This document shows, piece by piece, positions 6,941 through 14,489 of a stretch of DNA of 51,526 nt (position 1 is the first letter of the stretch; each line of letters opens with the position of its first letter). The translations under genes and the position numbers were made by a program. The notes under the pieces are model-generated. The model worked only from the letters and a program-made list of their open reading frames with translations. It searched no databases and had not been told where the DNA came from. The DNA is taken from positions 1-51,526 of the forward strand of contig DLAL01000041.1 of NCBI GenBank assembly GCA_002493945.1, given 5' to 3'. Source of the stretch: Porphyromonadaceae bacterium UBA7048 (lineage in GTDB: Bacteria; Bacteroidota; Bacteroidia; Bacteroidales; Muribaculaceae).

Positions 6941-7723
6941 ATGGCGGACAGACATCAATTCAGGGCAAACTGGCACGACTACAACGGCGGCATATATTTT
7001 GTCACCGTGTGCACACATGGACGGCGTCACTCCCTCGGCTCAATAACCAACGGCGAAATGCATCTCAGCGAATTAGGCAAAATCACCGACAGATGTATCA
7101 ACGAACTTGAACGCCATCACCCCGATGTCTCGTTGCTGAATTATGTCGTAATGCCCAACCACATCCATCTCGCCATCGATATATCGCCGGGGGCATCAAC
7201 GATGCCATCAACGGCGCCATCGCCGGCAGTACGGACGCGATATATCGCGTCCCTACGTGCGCCCAATCCCGAATCCAATTCCGCCAATTCCGCGCCCAAT
7301 CCCGAATCCGCATCCAATTCCGCGCCAAATTCCGAATCCGAATCCAATTCCGCGCCCAATCCCGAATCCGCATCCAATTCCGCGCCAAATCCCAATTCCG
7401 AATCCAATTCCGAATCCAATTCCGCGCCCAATTCCGCACCATCGCAAAAATTAGGATGCCTGAAGCCGACGACACACGGCGACACGTGCACCGATTTTCA
7501 CCACAATTGCCGTTTGGCATCGGTTATCGGCTCGTTGAAAGCCGCCATAACCCGAGCCGCCAACCGTGTAACGTACGGACGCGATATATCGCGTCCAAAA
7601 TGCCCGAAATGGCAACAACGATATTATGAAAACATCATTCGGAATGAACGCTCATTCGTCAATATCATGAATTACATCGACAACAACGTCATCCGCTGGG
7701 ACAACGACTGCATGAATAAATAA
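6941..7723 (+). CDS. REP-associated tyrosine transposase (RAYT, Y1/HUH family) with an internal repeat insert
   Basis: 260 residues. Seen: an N-terminal IS200-like core with YFVTVCTHGRRHSLG (20-33), the HUH motif in MPNHIHL (His74, His76), and a C-terminal WQQRYYENIIRNE (224-236) with the candidate nucleophile Tyr228 or Tyr229. RAYTs are single-copy, domesticated relatives of IS200/IS605 transposases that act on REP hairpins in single-stranded DNA. Between the HUH motif and the helix leading to the tyrosine there is an insert of about 100 residues. It is built mostly of Asn-Pro-Glu-Ser-Ala-Ser decapeptides from a 30-bp DNA tandem repeat (7261-7440). Two copies of a perfect 20-bp palindrome (7233-7252, 7577-7596) lie inside the coding sequence in different reading frames. 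The frame stays open, so the protein may still be made. A TATCTTTG box at 6882-6889 is a possible -7 element. Confidence 0.85.
   Translation: MADRHQFRANWHDYNGGIYFVTVCTHGRRHSLGSITNGEMHLSELGKITDRCINELERHHPDVSLLNYVVMPNHIHLAIDISPGASTMPSTAPSPAVRTRYIASLRAPNPESNSANSAPNPESASNSAPNSESESNSAPNPESASNSAPNPNSESNSESNSAPNSAPSQKLGCLKPTTHGDTCTDFHHNCRLASVIGSLKAAITRAANRVTYGRDISRPKCPKWQQRYYENIIRNERSFVNIMNYIDNNVIRWDNDCMNK
7233..7252. repeat. REP-like perfect palindrome, copy 1, inside the RAYT gene
   Basis: GGACGCGATATATCGCGTCC is self-complementary over all 20 bases. On the minus strand it is directly preceded 5' by GTAG (complement of CTAC at 7253-7256), the tetranucleotide that marks REP elements recognised by characterised RAYTs. 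On the plus strand it is preceded by GTAC. It is read as Arg-Thr-Arg-Tyr-Ile-Ala-Ser by the RAYT frame. Confidence 0.8.
7261..7440. repeat. 30-bp tandem repeat array inside the RAYT gene
   Basis: Imperfect 30-bp units begin at 7291, 7321, 7351 and 7381. The 40 bases 7291-7330 recur identically at 7351-7390, so alternate units are closest. Shorter AATCC and AATTCC motifs continue on both sides. The period is a multiple of three and adds decapeptides such as APNPESASNS to the RAYT. All three forward frames and the reverse frames stay open through it, which creates several spurious open frames. Confidence 0.85.
7577..7596. repeat. REP-like perfect palindrome, copy 2, inside the RAYT gene
   Basis: The same 20-bp palindrome as at 7233-7252, again preceded by GTAC on the plus strand (24 identical bases in all), but without CTAC on the right. 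It is read in another frame, as Gly-Arg-Asp-Ile-Ser-Arg-Pro, just before the tyrosine motif. The change of frame shows that the conserved unit is DNA, not peptide. Confidence 0.8.
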
Positions 7724-7734
7724 TGCATGCGCGT

Positions 7735-7776
7735 CCAATATTTCGCGCCCCAATTTCGCGCGCCCCCAATTTCGCA
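7735..7776. repeat. Three degenerate CCAATTTCGCG repeats after the RAYT
   Basis: CCAATATTTCGCGC, CCAATTTCGCG and CCAATTTCGCA follow each other between the RAYT stop and the terminator at 7781-7820. They resemble the CCAATTCCGCG motif of the coding repeat array, so they may share an origin. Confidence 0.55.
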
Positions 7777-7780
7777 CCGC

Positions 7781-7820
7781 AAAAACACAGGCGTGTCGGT
7801 CATCAGCCGGCACGCCTGTG
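7781..7820 (-). terminator. Intrinsic terminator of the 1154-residue secreted protein
   Basis: On the minus strand CACAGGCGTG (plus CCG) pairs across a short loop with its complement and is followed by TTTTTGC. The stem spans 7786-7820. Confidence 0.9.
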
Positions 7821-7841
7821 CGGATTTAATAGGTAATCGTG

Positions 7842-10800
7842 TTATTTAATTACAATCTTGGCGGAGATAGAACGTGCCGATGTCGAAGCCGAGAGGACAT
7901 ACACGCCGGGGCGGAGATGGCCGAGGTCGAGCGATGTAGCTTCGGCGGCGCTCGCTACGGTTTTGCCGAGGCTGTCGTAGAGGGCTACGCGTGCAGGACC
8001 GTCGGTCGAGAGGATGTGGAGCGTACGTCCGTCGAGGGTGTAGTCAAGGGCGCGGGCTGACTGTGCCACGTTCTCGATGCCGAGCGAGCCATCGGGAGTG
8101 ATGTACATGTCGATGTACGACACCGGCGCACCTGCCGACTTCATCTCCACAAAGCCCGTATGGAGCTCTTCGACGTCAGAGTTGAAGGTGACTGCGAACT
8201 CACCGCCTTCCTTAGGCAGCGACTCGGTGGAAAGGGTGAAGTTAGCGGCGTGCGAACCCACCATCTTGAGCGCAATCGGCTCTGTGAGGTTGATACCTTT
8301 GGCGCTGAAGTTCATCACGTAGTCGGCAGAGGGAGATACGGTCATCTCGTGGAGACGTTCGGCAGGACGGATGAAGGCTACGTCGGAGCGGCCCCACGAT
8401 ACATCGTCGATGTAGTATACGGCGCTGTTGTCGCGGCCGCGGTTCGACGTGAAGCGGAATCCGATGTAGAACGTATCGGCAAGGTCAAGACCTTCGAGGT
8501 CGAGCACGAGGTCCTGCCACTCCTTGTTGAAGTCGGCAGTAGCGGGGAGGCTCAGTGCGACAGGCTCTATGTACAGCTCCTCCTCAGCCATATCCATGTA
8601 GCACACCTCGAGGCGGTCGGTCTGACCTTCAACGAGAAGATCGCCCATGACGCGGAAGGTGAAGAAGCGCGATGCAGCGTTCTTATAGTCGAGGGCCGGA
8701 GTAGCCAGAAGCATCTGACAGGGATTCTCCGAGCCGGCAGGCACGAGCATGTCGTATGCGGTGACCTTGGCCACGTGGTTGCCGTCTTCCTCGTTATAGC
8801 CCCACCATGCGCGGGTGCCTTCGACAGCGATGTTCTTCCAGCCGTTGGCCAGCGCGAGCGGTTTGTTGCGTTCGGCGGCGCTCTCGAAGTCCTCGGTCAT
8901 CAGAGCGAGCGGAGTGCCCTGGTCGAGGGGGAAGTCGTCGCCTTCCTTGGGCTGAGGCTTGTCGCCGCCGTCGGTCGAGCCGGACACATGAAGCATGAAT
9001 GCATCGCCGCCGGGCACTGAGAACTCGATGTTGTCGGAGTGCTCGCCTTCCTCGCGGGGCACGTAGGTGATGACGATACGTGTGGTGCCCGACTTGAGGA
9101 GCGTGGTGGAGTTGATGCGGAAGTTACCCGAAGCGTCGACGATGCGAGCCGAGCCGAAGTCGGGAGCGTTGGCGGTGATTACCTCGACGGTCTGCTCGTG
9201 AGTACTGCCCACGGCTGCCACGAAGTCGGTGAGGCCCGAGGCATCGACAGTCACCGAGGGGAGATTATCCGGGTCGATGGCCATGGCGGTGAACTGCGCG
9301 CCGGTGGAGAGTTCGACGGGGGTGGCGTCGAAGTTGATGCGGCAGGTGTGCTTGCCGATGGCGGTGGGGGCATATGTGAGGGTCACTACGGTAGTGCCTG
9401 TGCCTGCGGGAATCTCCTCGACATCAATCGAGAACTGGTCGCGGTTGGCGCCGGTGAGGTACACCTGTACGGGCGACTTGAGCGCGGTAGTCGTGACGGT
9501 GAAGCGTCCGAAGGGCTTAGGCTGTCCGACCATGCCGAATTCGTCGGCCTCAAAAAGCTTCTCGACAGCTACGTCAAGTGCCGGATCTTCCTCGGGCACG
9601 ACGATGTCGGCCGACGAACGCGGGCTGATGGAGACGATGCTCATCGAGCGGACGATACCGGTCACCTTAGCCTGAGCCGGAACGGCGGTGGTAGCCAGGT
9701 CAGTACCGGCGAAAGGCATCACCGTGACAGCGGTCTCGCCTGATGTGCCGCGGCGGTTGGCGCTGAAAGTGGCGCCTTCGTCGACAGCGTCGAAGACCAC
9801 GTCATCCGACAGCGTGACCAGGCGATGGATATACATCTCGGGCTGAGAGAGGATTTCGGCAGCCGACACTTCGAGAGGCGACTTCGAGCCCGTTCCGGTC
9901 TTGGTGACTGCCGGATTGAGAACCATCAGATAGGGCACGTTCATCGTCTTCGAGACGGTGCAGAGCACGTCGGTGACGATGTCGCCGACTGCAAGGTCTG
10001 TGGCTTCCAAGTAAGCAAAGTCAAGGCAGAGCGCGCCTGTCATGTCCTGGGCGTATACCTTGGTGCCGTCGACGTATGTGACGGTAGCCTTGCCCGTATA
10101 GCGGTACATGGTCTCCTCCGAAGCAGGCAGGTTGACTATCTGCGAGGCCATCGGGATGGTGTTCACGGCGGAGGCGTTGCCTTTGAGCGCCACGGTGACA
10201 TCCTCGGCACCTGCGCTCGAGAGAGTGAGGGAGCCCGTGGCATCGCCTGCCTGCGTGGCCTTGTAGGTGAGGTTGAGCGTATATCCGGCAGCGGCATCGT
10301 CAGCGGAGATGGATGCCACCCCGGCCTCGAAGTCGCCGGTCACGCTGACAGCGACAGCCTCGGTCAGCCCCGTGCCCTTGACGGTGACAGAGCCGGGGGC
10401 AGGTATACCCTGAAGCGTATATCCGAAGTCGACTTCCGAAGGATTGACCGTGATGGAAGCGTCACCCACGGGAGGATCGGGAGGCGTCACGGGCTGGTCG
10501 CCGAAGAGTTCGGCCCATGTGGTGGCCACACGGATGCCGTCGACGAGGACGTCGGGAGCAACGGCAGAAGCTGTCGAACCCTGGCGGAGCTGGACGGCAA
10601 CAGCACCATAATTTGCCGAAATATCTGCATTGGCGGCATTACCGGACATGTCGGGAGTACCTTCCGTATCCATATCAGGATTTACCCATACCTCCCAGGT
10701 GTCGTTGTTGGTGCCGTCGATAAAAGTATATTTACCGACAACGAGATAAGTCTTGTTGAGTTCAATCTCGTAGGGATCAGACAGCGTAGACGAATTCTTT

Positions 10801-11306
10801 GAAGCGGCAAGATAGGTCTTTCCGCCATCCGCATAAGCGTAGAAACGGCCTATTTCGCTGCCTGTACAGGTTCCGTCACTGAATCCGGCCTTTGTCCCGG
10901 CCTGAAGAGTAAAGAAGTACACCTTGCTGTCGGCTGACTTGACGTTGATAAGGGCCGAGACATATACCGATCCGGTGTTCACGCCATTGCCGTTCTCTCT
11001 GAACATCCTGACGCAGCGCTGGTTGGCGAGGTCTTCGCCTGCGACCTCAGCGGAGAGGCCTGCGGGAGTGTCTATATATCCGGGATATGTGAGAGCGGGT
11101 TCGACGAGCTGAATGGGATTGTTCACGTTGTTCTTTCCCTGATTCATCCATTCTCCCTGTCCGTAGAGATTTCCGGCCGGGTAGTCGAAGTTCTCCGAAA
11201 GGAGCAACTCGGCCCGAGCCGACGGGGCCGCCATGATACCGGCAGCCAGACCGATGATGACCGGCCATAGTGTCGTTCTGTTCATGTGTATGTGATATTG
11301 GTTCAT
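7842..11306 (-). CDS. Large secreted modular protein with choice-of-anchor-like domains and a T9SS-type C-terminal domain
   Basis: 1154 residues. A signal peptide ends near PSARA-EL. After it comes a beta-sandwich region opening with LLSENFDYPAG (about 30-270), then Ig-like/HYDIN-type repeats (SITVNPSEVDFGYTLQG onward). An OB-fold-like segment (about 385-570, ending SPRSSADIVV) follows, then further Ig-like repeats. A second lectin-like module (LMTEDFESAAERNKPLALANGW to YYIDDVSWGR, about 805-970) resembles choice-of-anchor J domains. The last 70 residues (LDYTLDGRTLHI, VALYDSLGKTV, LRPGVYVL, KIVIK) fit a type A T9SS sorting domain. It is probably surface-exposed or released; no enzymatic motif is visible. 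A second ATG at 11285 would give a shorter signal peptide and is an equal candidate start. It is monocistronic, with a promoter at 11344-11374 and a terminator at 7781-7820. Confidence 0.8.
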   Translation of the reverse strand: MNQYHIHMNRTTLWPVIIGLAAGIMAAPSARAELLLSENFDYPAGNLYGQGEWMNQGKNNVNNPIQLVEPALTYPGYIDTPAGLSAEVAGEDLANQRCVRMFRENGNGVNTGSVYVSALINVKSADSKVYFFTLQAGTKAGFSDGTCTGSEIGRFYAYADGGKTYLAASKNSSTLSDPYEIELNKTYLVVGKYTFIDGTNNDTWEVWVNPDMDTEGTPDMSGNAANADISANYGAVAVQLRQGSTASAVAPDVLVDGIRVATTWAELFGDQPVTPPDPPVGDASITVNPSEVDFGYTLQGIPAPGSVTVKGTGLTEAVAVSVTGDFEAGVASISADDAAAGYTLNLTYKATQAGDATGSLTLSSAGAEDVTVALKGNASAVNTIPMASQIVNLPASEETMYRYTGKATVTYVDGTKVYAQDMTGALCLDFAYLEATDLAVGDIVTDVLCTVSKTMNVPYLMVLNPAVTKTGTGSKSPLEVSAAEILSQPEMYIHRLVTLSDDVVFDAVDEGATFSANRRGTSGETAVTVMPFAGTDLATTAVPAQAKVTGIVRSMSIVSISPRSSADIVVPEEDPALDVAVEKLFEADEFGMVGQPKPFGRFTVTTTALKSPVQVYLTGANRDQFSIDVEEIPAGTGTTVVTLTYAPTAIGKHTCRINFDATPVELSTGAQFTAMAIDPDNLPSVTVDASGLTDFVAAVGSTHEQTVEVITANAPDFGSARIVDASGNFRINSTTLLKSGTTRIVITYVPREEGEHSDNIEFSVPGGDAFMLHVSGSTDGGDKPQPKEGDDFPLDQGTPLALMTEDFESAAERNKPLALANGWKNIAVEGTRAWWGYNEEDGNHVAKVTAYDMLVPAGSENPCQMLLATPALDYKNAASRFFTFRVMGDLLVEGQTDRLEVCYMDMAEEELYIEPVALSLPATADFNKEWQDLVLDLEGLDLADTFYIGFRFTSNRGRDNSAVYYIDDVSWGRSDVAFIRPAERLHEMTVSPSADYVMNFSAKGINLTEPIALKMVGSHAANFTLSTESLPKEGGEFAVTFNSDVEELHTGFVEMKSAGAPVSYIDMYITPDGSLGIENVAQSARALDYTLDGRTLHILSTDGPARVALYDSLGKTVASAAEATSLDLGHLRPGVYVLSASTSARSISAKIVIK

Positions 11307-11343
11307 AAAAGATTAGATTATTCGCACTGTGTGAGGTGAACCA

Positions 11344-11374
11344 CAAAGGTAAAACAATTATTTGAAGTCCGCAA
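11344..11374 (-). promoter_or_regulatory. Promoter, TTG-N20-TACCTTTG (minus strand)
   Basis: Read on the minus strand, TTG (11374-11372) and TACCTTTG (11351-11344) are 20 nt apart. It drives the secreted protein gene starting at 11306 or 11285. Confidence 0.8.
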
Positions 11375-11469
11375 CATTTTGATGCGATATTTAACACAAT
11401 TCTTTCCGTAATTCTACTGAAACGGCATCTCCGAGACCAAAATGATTGTACGCCGTACACTTGTCGGCA

Positions 11470-11501
11470 TTTGCGAATCCGCCCGATATTTGGTAACTTT
11501 G
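11470..11501 (+). promoter_or_regulatory. Promoter, TTTG-N20-TAACTTTG, with a very short leader
   Basis: TTTG 11470-11473 and TAACTTTG 11494-11501 are in exact register. The expected start of transcription, about 5-8 nt on, lies within a few bases of the ATG at 11511. This rules out the in-frame start at 11442 and predicts a nearly leaderless message. Confidence 0.82.
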
Positions 11502-11510
11502 CCTGCGATA

Positions 11511-12983
11511 ATGGCAGGACTCAAGACACGCACCGCACGCTCGCTGAAGTGGAATCTGCTCGACCGCGTCGCCACTCAGGTGCTCTACGCCGTCACCGGC
11601 GTGGTGCTGGCACGTGTGCTGTCGCAGGACGACTTCGGCCTCGTGGGAGCCGTGCTCGTCTTTCAGGCCTTCGCGGCACTGCTTGTGGACAGCGGATTCT
11701 CCTACGCGCTGATTCAGCGCAAGCGGCCTTCGAAGCTCGACTACTCGACAGTGCTGTGGTTCAATCTCGGAGTGTCCACGGCGCTGTACGCCCTGCTCTT
11801 CGTGTGCGCACCGCTGATAGCCGACTGCTTTCAGGGCGATACGCGCCTGATACCCCTCACCCGGGCAATGGGTCTGGCACTGATACTCAACGCGTCGGCC
11901 ATCGTGCAGACCAACCGCATGATGAAGGCCATGGACGTGCGCTTCGTGGCCGTGTCGAACTCCATCGGCCTCGTCATCGGCGGCATCACGGGCATAGCGC
12001 TCGCGCTGACGGGCTTCGGCGCCTGGGCCATAGTGTGGCAGACGCTGGTGACGGCGGCCGTCAAGTCGGCAGTGCTGTGGACAGCCTCGCGGTGGCGTCC
12101 GCTGTGGCGCTTCTCCATGGCGTCGCTGAGGTCATACTTCGGCATTGGGTCGAAGATGATGCTGACGTCGTTTCTGAACACCGTATTCCAGAACATCTAC
12201 TCATTCTTCATCGGCAACCGTGTGGGACTCACGTCCTTAGGCTACTACACCCAGAGCGACAAGTGGAGCAAGATGGGCATCACGAGCCTGACGCAGGTGC
12301 TGACGTCGACATTCCTGCCCGCACTCTCGGCCGTGCAGGACGACCGCCCGCGGTTCGTGGCCGTGCTGTCGAAAATCAACCGCTTCACCGCTTATCTGCT
12401 CTTCCCCTCTATGATGGGACTGATGCTGATGGCCGAGCCGATATTCCACATACTCTTCGGCACGAAGTGGGATCCGTCGATTATCCTCTTCCAGCTGCTG
12501 CTCCTGCGCGGCATATTCACCGTACTCACCACGCTGTACAACAACTACATCCTGTCGCTCGGCCACGGAGGGACGCTCGTACGCCTCGAAGTGATACGCG
12601 ACAGCGTGGCCATCGCGGCCCTCATAGCCACGCTGCCTTTCATAGCGCGGACTACGGCCGACAATCCCGTGTACGGCCTCGAAATCATGCTGTGGGGGCA
12701 GGTTGCGGCCACGATAGTGACGTGGGCGGCCACACTGCGCTCGGCATCGCGAATCACCGGCGTCACCGTCAGACAGTACATCACCGACCTGATGCCTTAC
12801 TTCTCCCAGACGGCCGTCATCATCCCCGTGATGAAGACAGCGGCCTCAGTGACAGCCTCCGACCCCGCGCGTCTCGGCATCGAAGCAGTCGTCGGTCTCG
12901 CCCTCTATCTGGGCATCAACCGCCTCTTAGGGTCTAAAATCCAGCGCGAGGTATTCGATTATTTCAGGGGGAAAAACATGTAA
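11511..12983 (+). CDS. Polysaccharide flippase, MOP superfamily (Wzx/oligosaccharide exporter type)
   Basis: 490 residues with about 12-14 membrane helices spread over the whole length, beginning LKWNLLDRVATQVLYAVTGVVLARVLSQDDFGLVGAVLVFQ. That opening (x-W-x-L-x-R-x-Q, then VLARxLSPxDFG) is typical of the lipopolysaccharide-biosynthesis or capsule exporters that move undecaprenyl-linked oligosaccharides across the inner membrane. Start chosen: ATG 11511. The frame opens further upstream at 11442, but the promoter lies inside that extension. No other glycan genes are adjacent, so the substrate is unknown. It is divergent from the large secreted protein gene and convergent with the GNAT gene; the 3' end runs into the hairpin-repeat array at 12990-13120, with no conventional T-tailed terminator. 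Confidence 0.88.
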   Translation: MAGLKTRTARSLKWNLLDRVATQVLYAVTGVVLARVLSQDDFGLVGAVLVFQAFAALLVDSGFSYALIQRKRPSKLDYSTVLWFNLGVSTALYALLFVCAPLIADCFQGDTRLIPLTRAMGLALILNASAIVQTNRMMKAMDVRFVAVSNSIGLVIGGITGIALALTGFGAWAIVWQTLVTAAVKSAVLWTASRWRPLWRFSMASLRSYFGIGSKMMLTSFLNTVFQNIYSFFIGNRVGLTSLGYYTQSDKWSKMGITSLTQVLTSTFLPALSAVQDDRPRFVAVLSKINRFTAYLLFPSMMGLMLMAEPIFHILFGTKWDPSIILFQLLLLRGIFTVLTTLYNNYILSLGHGGTLVRLEVIRDSVAIAALIATLPFIARTTADNPVYGLEIMLWGQVAATIVTWAATLRSASRITGVTVRQYITDLMPYFSQTAVIIPVMKTAASVTASDPARLGIEAVVGLALYLGINRLLGSKIQREVFDYFRGKNM

Positions 12984-12989
12984 AAAATT

Positions 12990-13120
12990 TTTACACGTTT
13001 TCAGAACGTGTAAAGAAAATGCGATTTTTTTTACACGTCATGGAGAACGTGTAAAGAAAATGCGATTTTTTTTACACGTCGCGGCCGACGTGTAAAGATT
13101 TTGGCGATTTTTTTACACGT
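12990..13120. repeat. Tandem array of hairpin repeats between convergent genes
   Basis: TTTACACGT begins at 12990, 13030, 13071 and 13112 (periods 40, 41, 41). The first three are each followed, after 7-8 nt of unrelated loop sequence, by the perfect complement ACGTGTAAA (13006-13014, 13047-13055, 13088-13096), making three 9-bp hairpins. The fourth is a left half only, ending 2 bp before the GNAT stop codon. The spacers are nearly constant (GAAAATGCGATTTTT). Stems and spacers are conserved while loops differ, so the paired structure seems to be what is maintained. Confidence 0.88.
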
Positions 13121-13122
13121 CG

Positions 13123-13644
13123 TCAGCAGAAGAGGCGCTGGAAGATGAGGGCATCGGCGTACTGACGTCCGCGGCGGAGCCACGAACGGAGGCGTCCGGC
13201 GCTCTTGAATCCGGCAGCGGCGAAGAGCGCTTTCGAGGCGGCGTTGTCACAGTCGACGATAGCTGCCAGCTGGTGAGTGCCGAGGGTCTCGGCTGCATAG
13301 GCGCAGAGCACTTCGAGGGCGGCAAGCGCGTAACCGCGGCGGCGGAACGAAGGCGCTATGATGATGCCGACGAAGCCGCGGCGGTCGCGGCAGTCATAGT
13401 CGGAGATGTCGACACAGCCCACACGCTCGCCCGTCGCGGCGTCGGCGATGACGAGGCGCAGTTCTTTCTGCGCGAATATGTCGGCCTGATAGCCGTCGAT
13501 GTACTGCCACAGCTGCTGGCGGCTCACCGGGGCGGTGTCGAAGCCCGAACCCTCGATGCCGTCGAGGCTCTGAAGCATGAATAGGAAGTCGAGGTCGGCA
13601 GGCTCGGGAGCCCGGAGAAGTATGCGGTCGTCGGAGAGTTTCAT
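13123..13644 (-). CDS. GNAT family N-acetyltransferase (RimJ/SpeG-like)
   Basis: 173 residues. GNAT enzymes transfer acetyl from acetyl-CoA to an amine; the acceptor here is unknown. Seen: the N-terminal LLRAPEPADLDFLF opening typical of RimJ/RimL and SpeG-like members; motif A, VGIIIAPSFRRRGYALAAL (92-110), with the pyrophosphate-binding RRRGYA loop at 101-106; and a later AAIVDCDNAASKALFAAAGF segment (motif B). It starts 12 bp after the recR stop codon on the same strand, so it is probably co-transcribed with recR from the promoter at 14282-14313. The 3' end touches the hairpin array. Confidence 0.88.
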   Translation of the reverse strand: MKLSDDRILLRAPEPADLDFLFMLQSLDGIEGSGFDTAPVSRQQLWQYIDGYQADIFAQKELRLVIADAATGERVGCVDISDYDCRDRRGFVGIIIAPSFRRRGYALAALEVLCAYAAETLGTHQLAAIVDCDNAASKALFAAAGFKSAGRLRSWLRRGRQYADALIFQRLFC

Positions 13645-13656
13645 ATCAGTGACGTA

Positions 13657-14274
13657 TTATAATTCGAAGGGTGTGCGCGCGGTGAGCGAACGTGCAAGCG
13701 TCACCTCGTCAGTGTACTGGAGCTCGTCGCCGACCGACACGCCGCGGGCAAGCTGGGTGATGCGCAGCGAGGGGTTCTCGCGCGACAGCAGCCTGTATAT
13801 ATAGAAGTTGGTGGTGTCAGCCTCTACGGTGGCGCCCGTAGCGAGGATGACCTCGTCGATGCCTCCGGCCCGTACGCGCTCGACCAGCGAGGCTATCTCG
13901 AGAGCATCGGGACCGATGCCGTCGATAGGCGATATCAGTCCGCCCAGGACATGGTACAGCCCTGAGAACGAGCGGGTGTTCTCTATGCTCATGACATCCT
14001 TGACATTCTCCACCACACACACGACCGACGACTGCCGGCGGTCAGACGAGCAGATAGGGCAGATGTCACTCTCACTTATATTGTGACAGACCGAACAGTA
14101 GCGGATGTCGCTGCGCAGACGGATGATAGCCTGCCCGATAGATGCAGCCTCGTCGGCCGGACGGCGCAGCAGATGCAGGGCGAAGCGGAGTGCCGTCCGC
14201 CGTCCCACACCGGGAAGCCTCGACAATGCGCTGACGGCATTCTCGAGGAGTGTCGATGAAAATTCCTGTTCCAT
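13657..14274 (-). CDS. recR: Recombination mediator RecR
   Basis: 205 residues, the usual length. RecR acts with RecO and RecF to load RecA onto single-stranded DNA at gaps. Seen in order: the N-terminal helix-hairpin-helix (LSRLPGVGRRTALRFALHLL, 17-36), a four-cysteine zinc finger (Cys60, Cys63, Cys72, Cys75), a Toprim domain (SVVCVVENVKDVMSIE, then YHVLGGLISPIDGIGPD), and the C-terminal LARGVSVGDELQYTDEVTLARSLTAR walker-like motif. It is expressed from a promoter at 14282-14313 with a leader of only a few nucleotides, and is divergent from the efflux operon. Confidence 0.96.
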   Translation of the reverse strand: MEQEFSSTLLENAVSALSRLPGVGRRTALRFALHLLRRPADEAASIGQAIIRLRSDIRYCSVCHNISESDICPICSSDRRQSSVVCVVENVKDVMSIENTRSFSGLYHVLGGLISPIDGIGPDALEIASLVERVRAGGIDEVILATGATVEADTTNFYIYRLLSRENPSLRITQLARGVSVGDELQYTDEVTLARSLTARTPFEL

Positions 14275-14281
14275 TATGACG

Positions 14282-14313
14282 CGAAGTTACGCAATTCTGT
14301 CCGAAAAGTCAAA
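14282..14313 (-). promoter_or_regulatory. Promoter of recR, TTTG-N20-TAACTTCG (minus strand)
   Basis: TTTG (14313-14310) and TAACTTCG (14289-14282, one mismatch to TAnnTTTG) are 20 nt apart. The -7 box ends 7 bp before the recR ATG, so the leader must be very short. Confidence 0.7.
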
Positions 14314-14392
14314 CGTGTACATTTATTAACAAGCCATTTAGGTGTTTATATTGGTAATATAGTCGAAAATTAGCATTTTTTGGCAAATGCCA

Positions 14393-14424
14393 TTTGAATG
14401 ATGCTTGTAATAATTCTAACTTTG
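14393..14424 (+). promoter_or_regulatory. Promoter of the efflux operon, TTTG-N20-TAACTTTG
   Basis: TTTG 14393-14396 and TAACTTTG 14417-14424. The leader to the tolC ATG at 14490 is about 60 nt. I see no clear operator; no TetR- or MarR-type regulator gene is adjacent. Confidence 0.85.
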
Positions 14425-14489
14425 CACACGCTTAAGTATGCGGTCCCCGAAGGGTCTGCGATATACAATCAATATCACAATCATAATTT

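Noticed and set aside
7098..7520. Several open frames in the RAYT repeat region (for example Arg/Asn/Trp-Ile and Pro-Ile-Pro-Asn repeats)
   Set aside because: They arise because the 30-bp repeat has no stops in any frame; only the frame with HUH and tyrosine motifs is credible.
11442..11510. Earlier start for the flippase
   Set aside because: A full promoter (11470-11501) lies inside this extension.
12990..13120. Possible CRISPR array or tRNA-like repeats
   Set aside because: Spacers are conserved and the loops are only 7-8 nt; the pattern is a hairpin tandem repeat.
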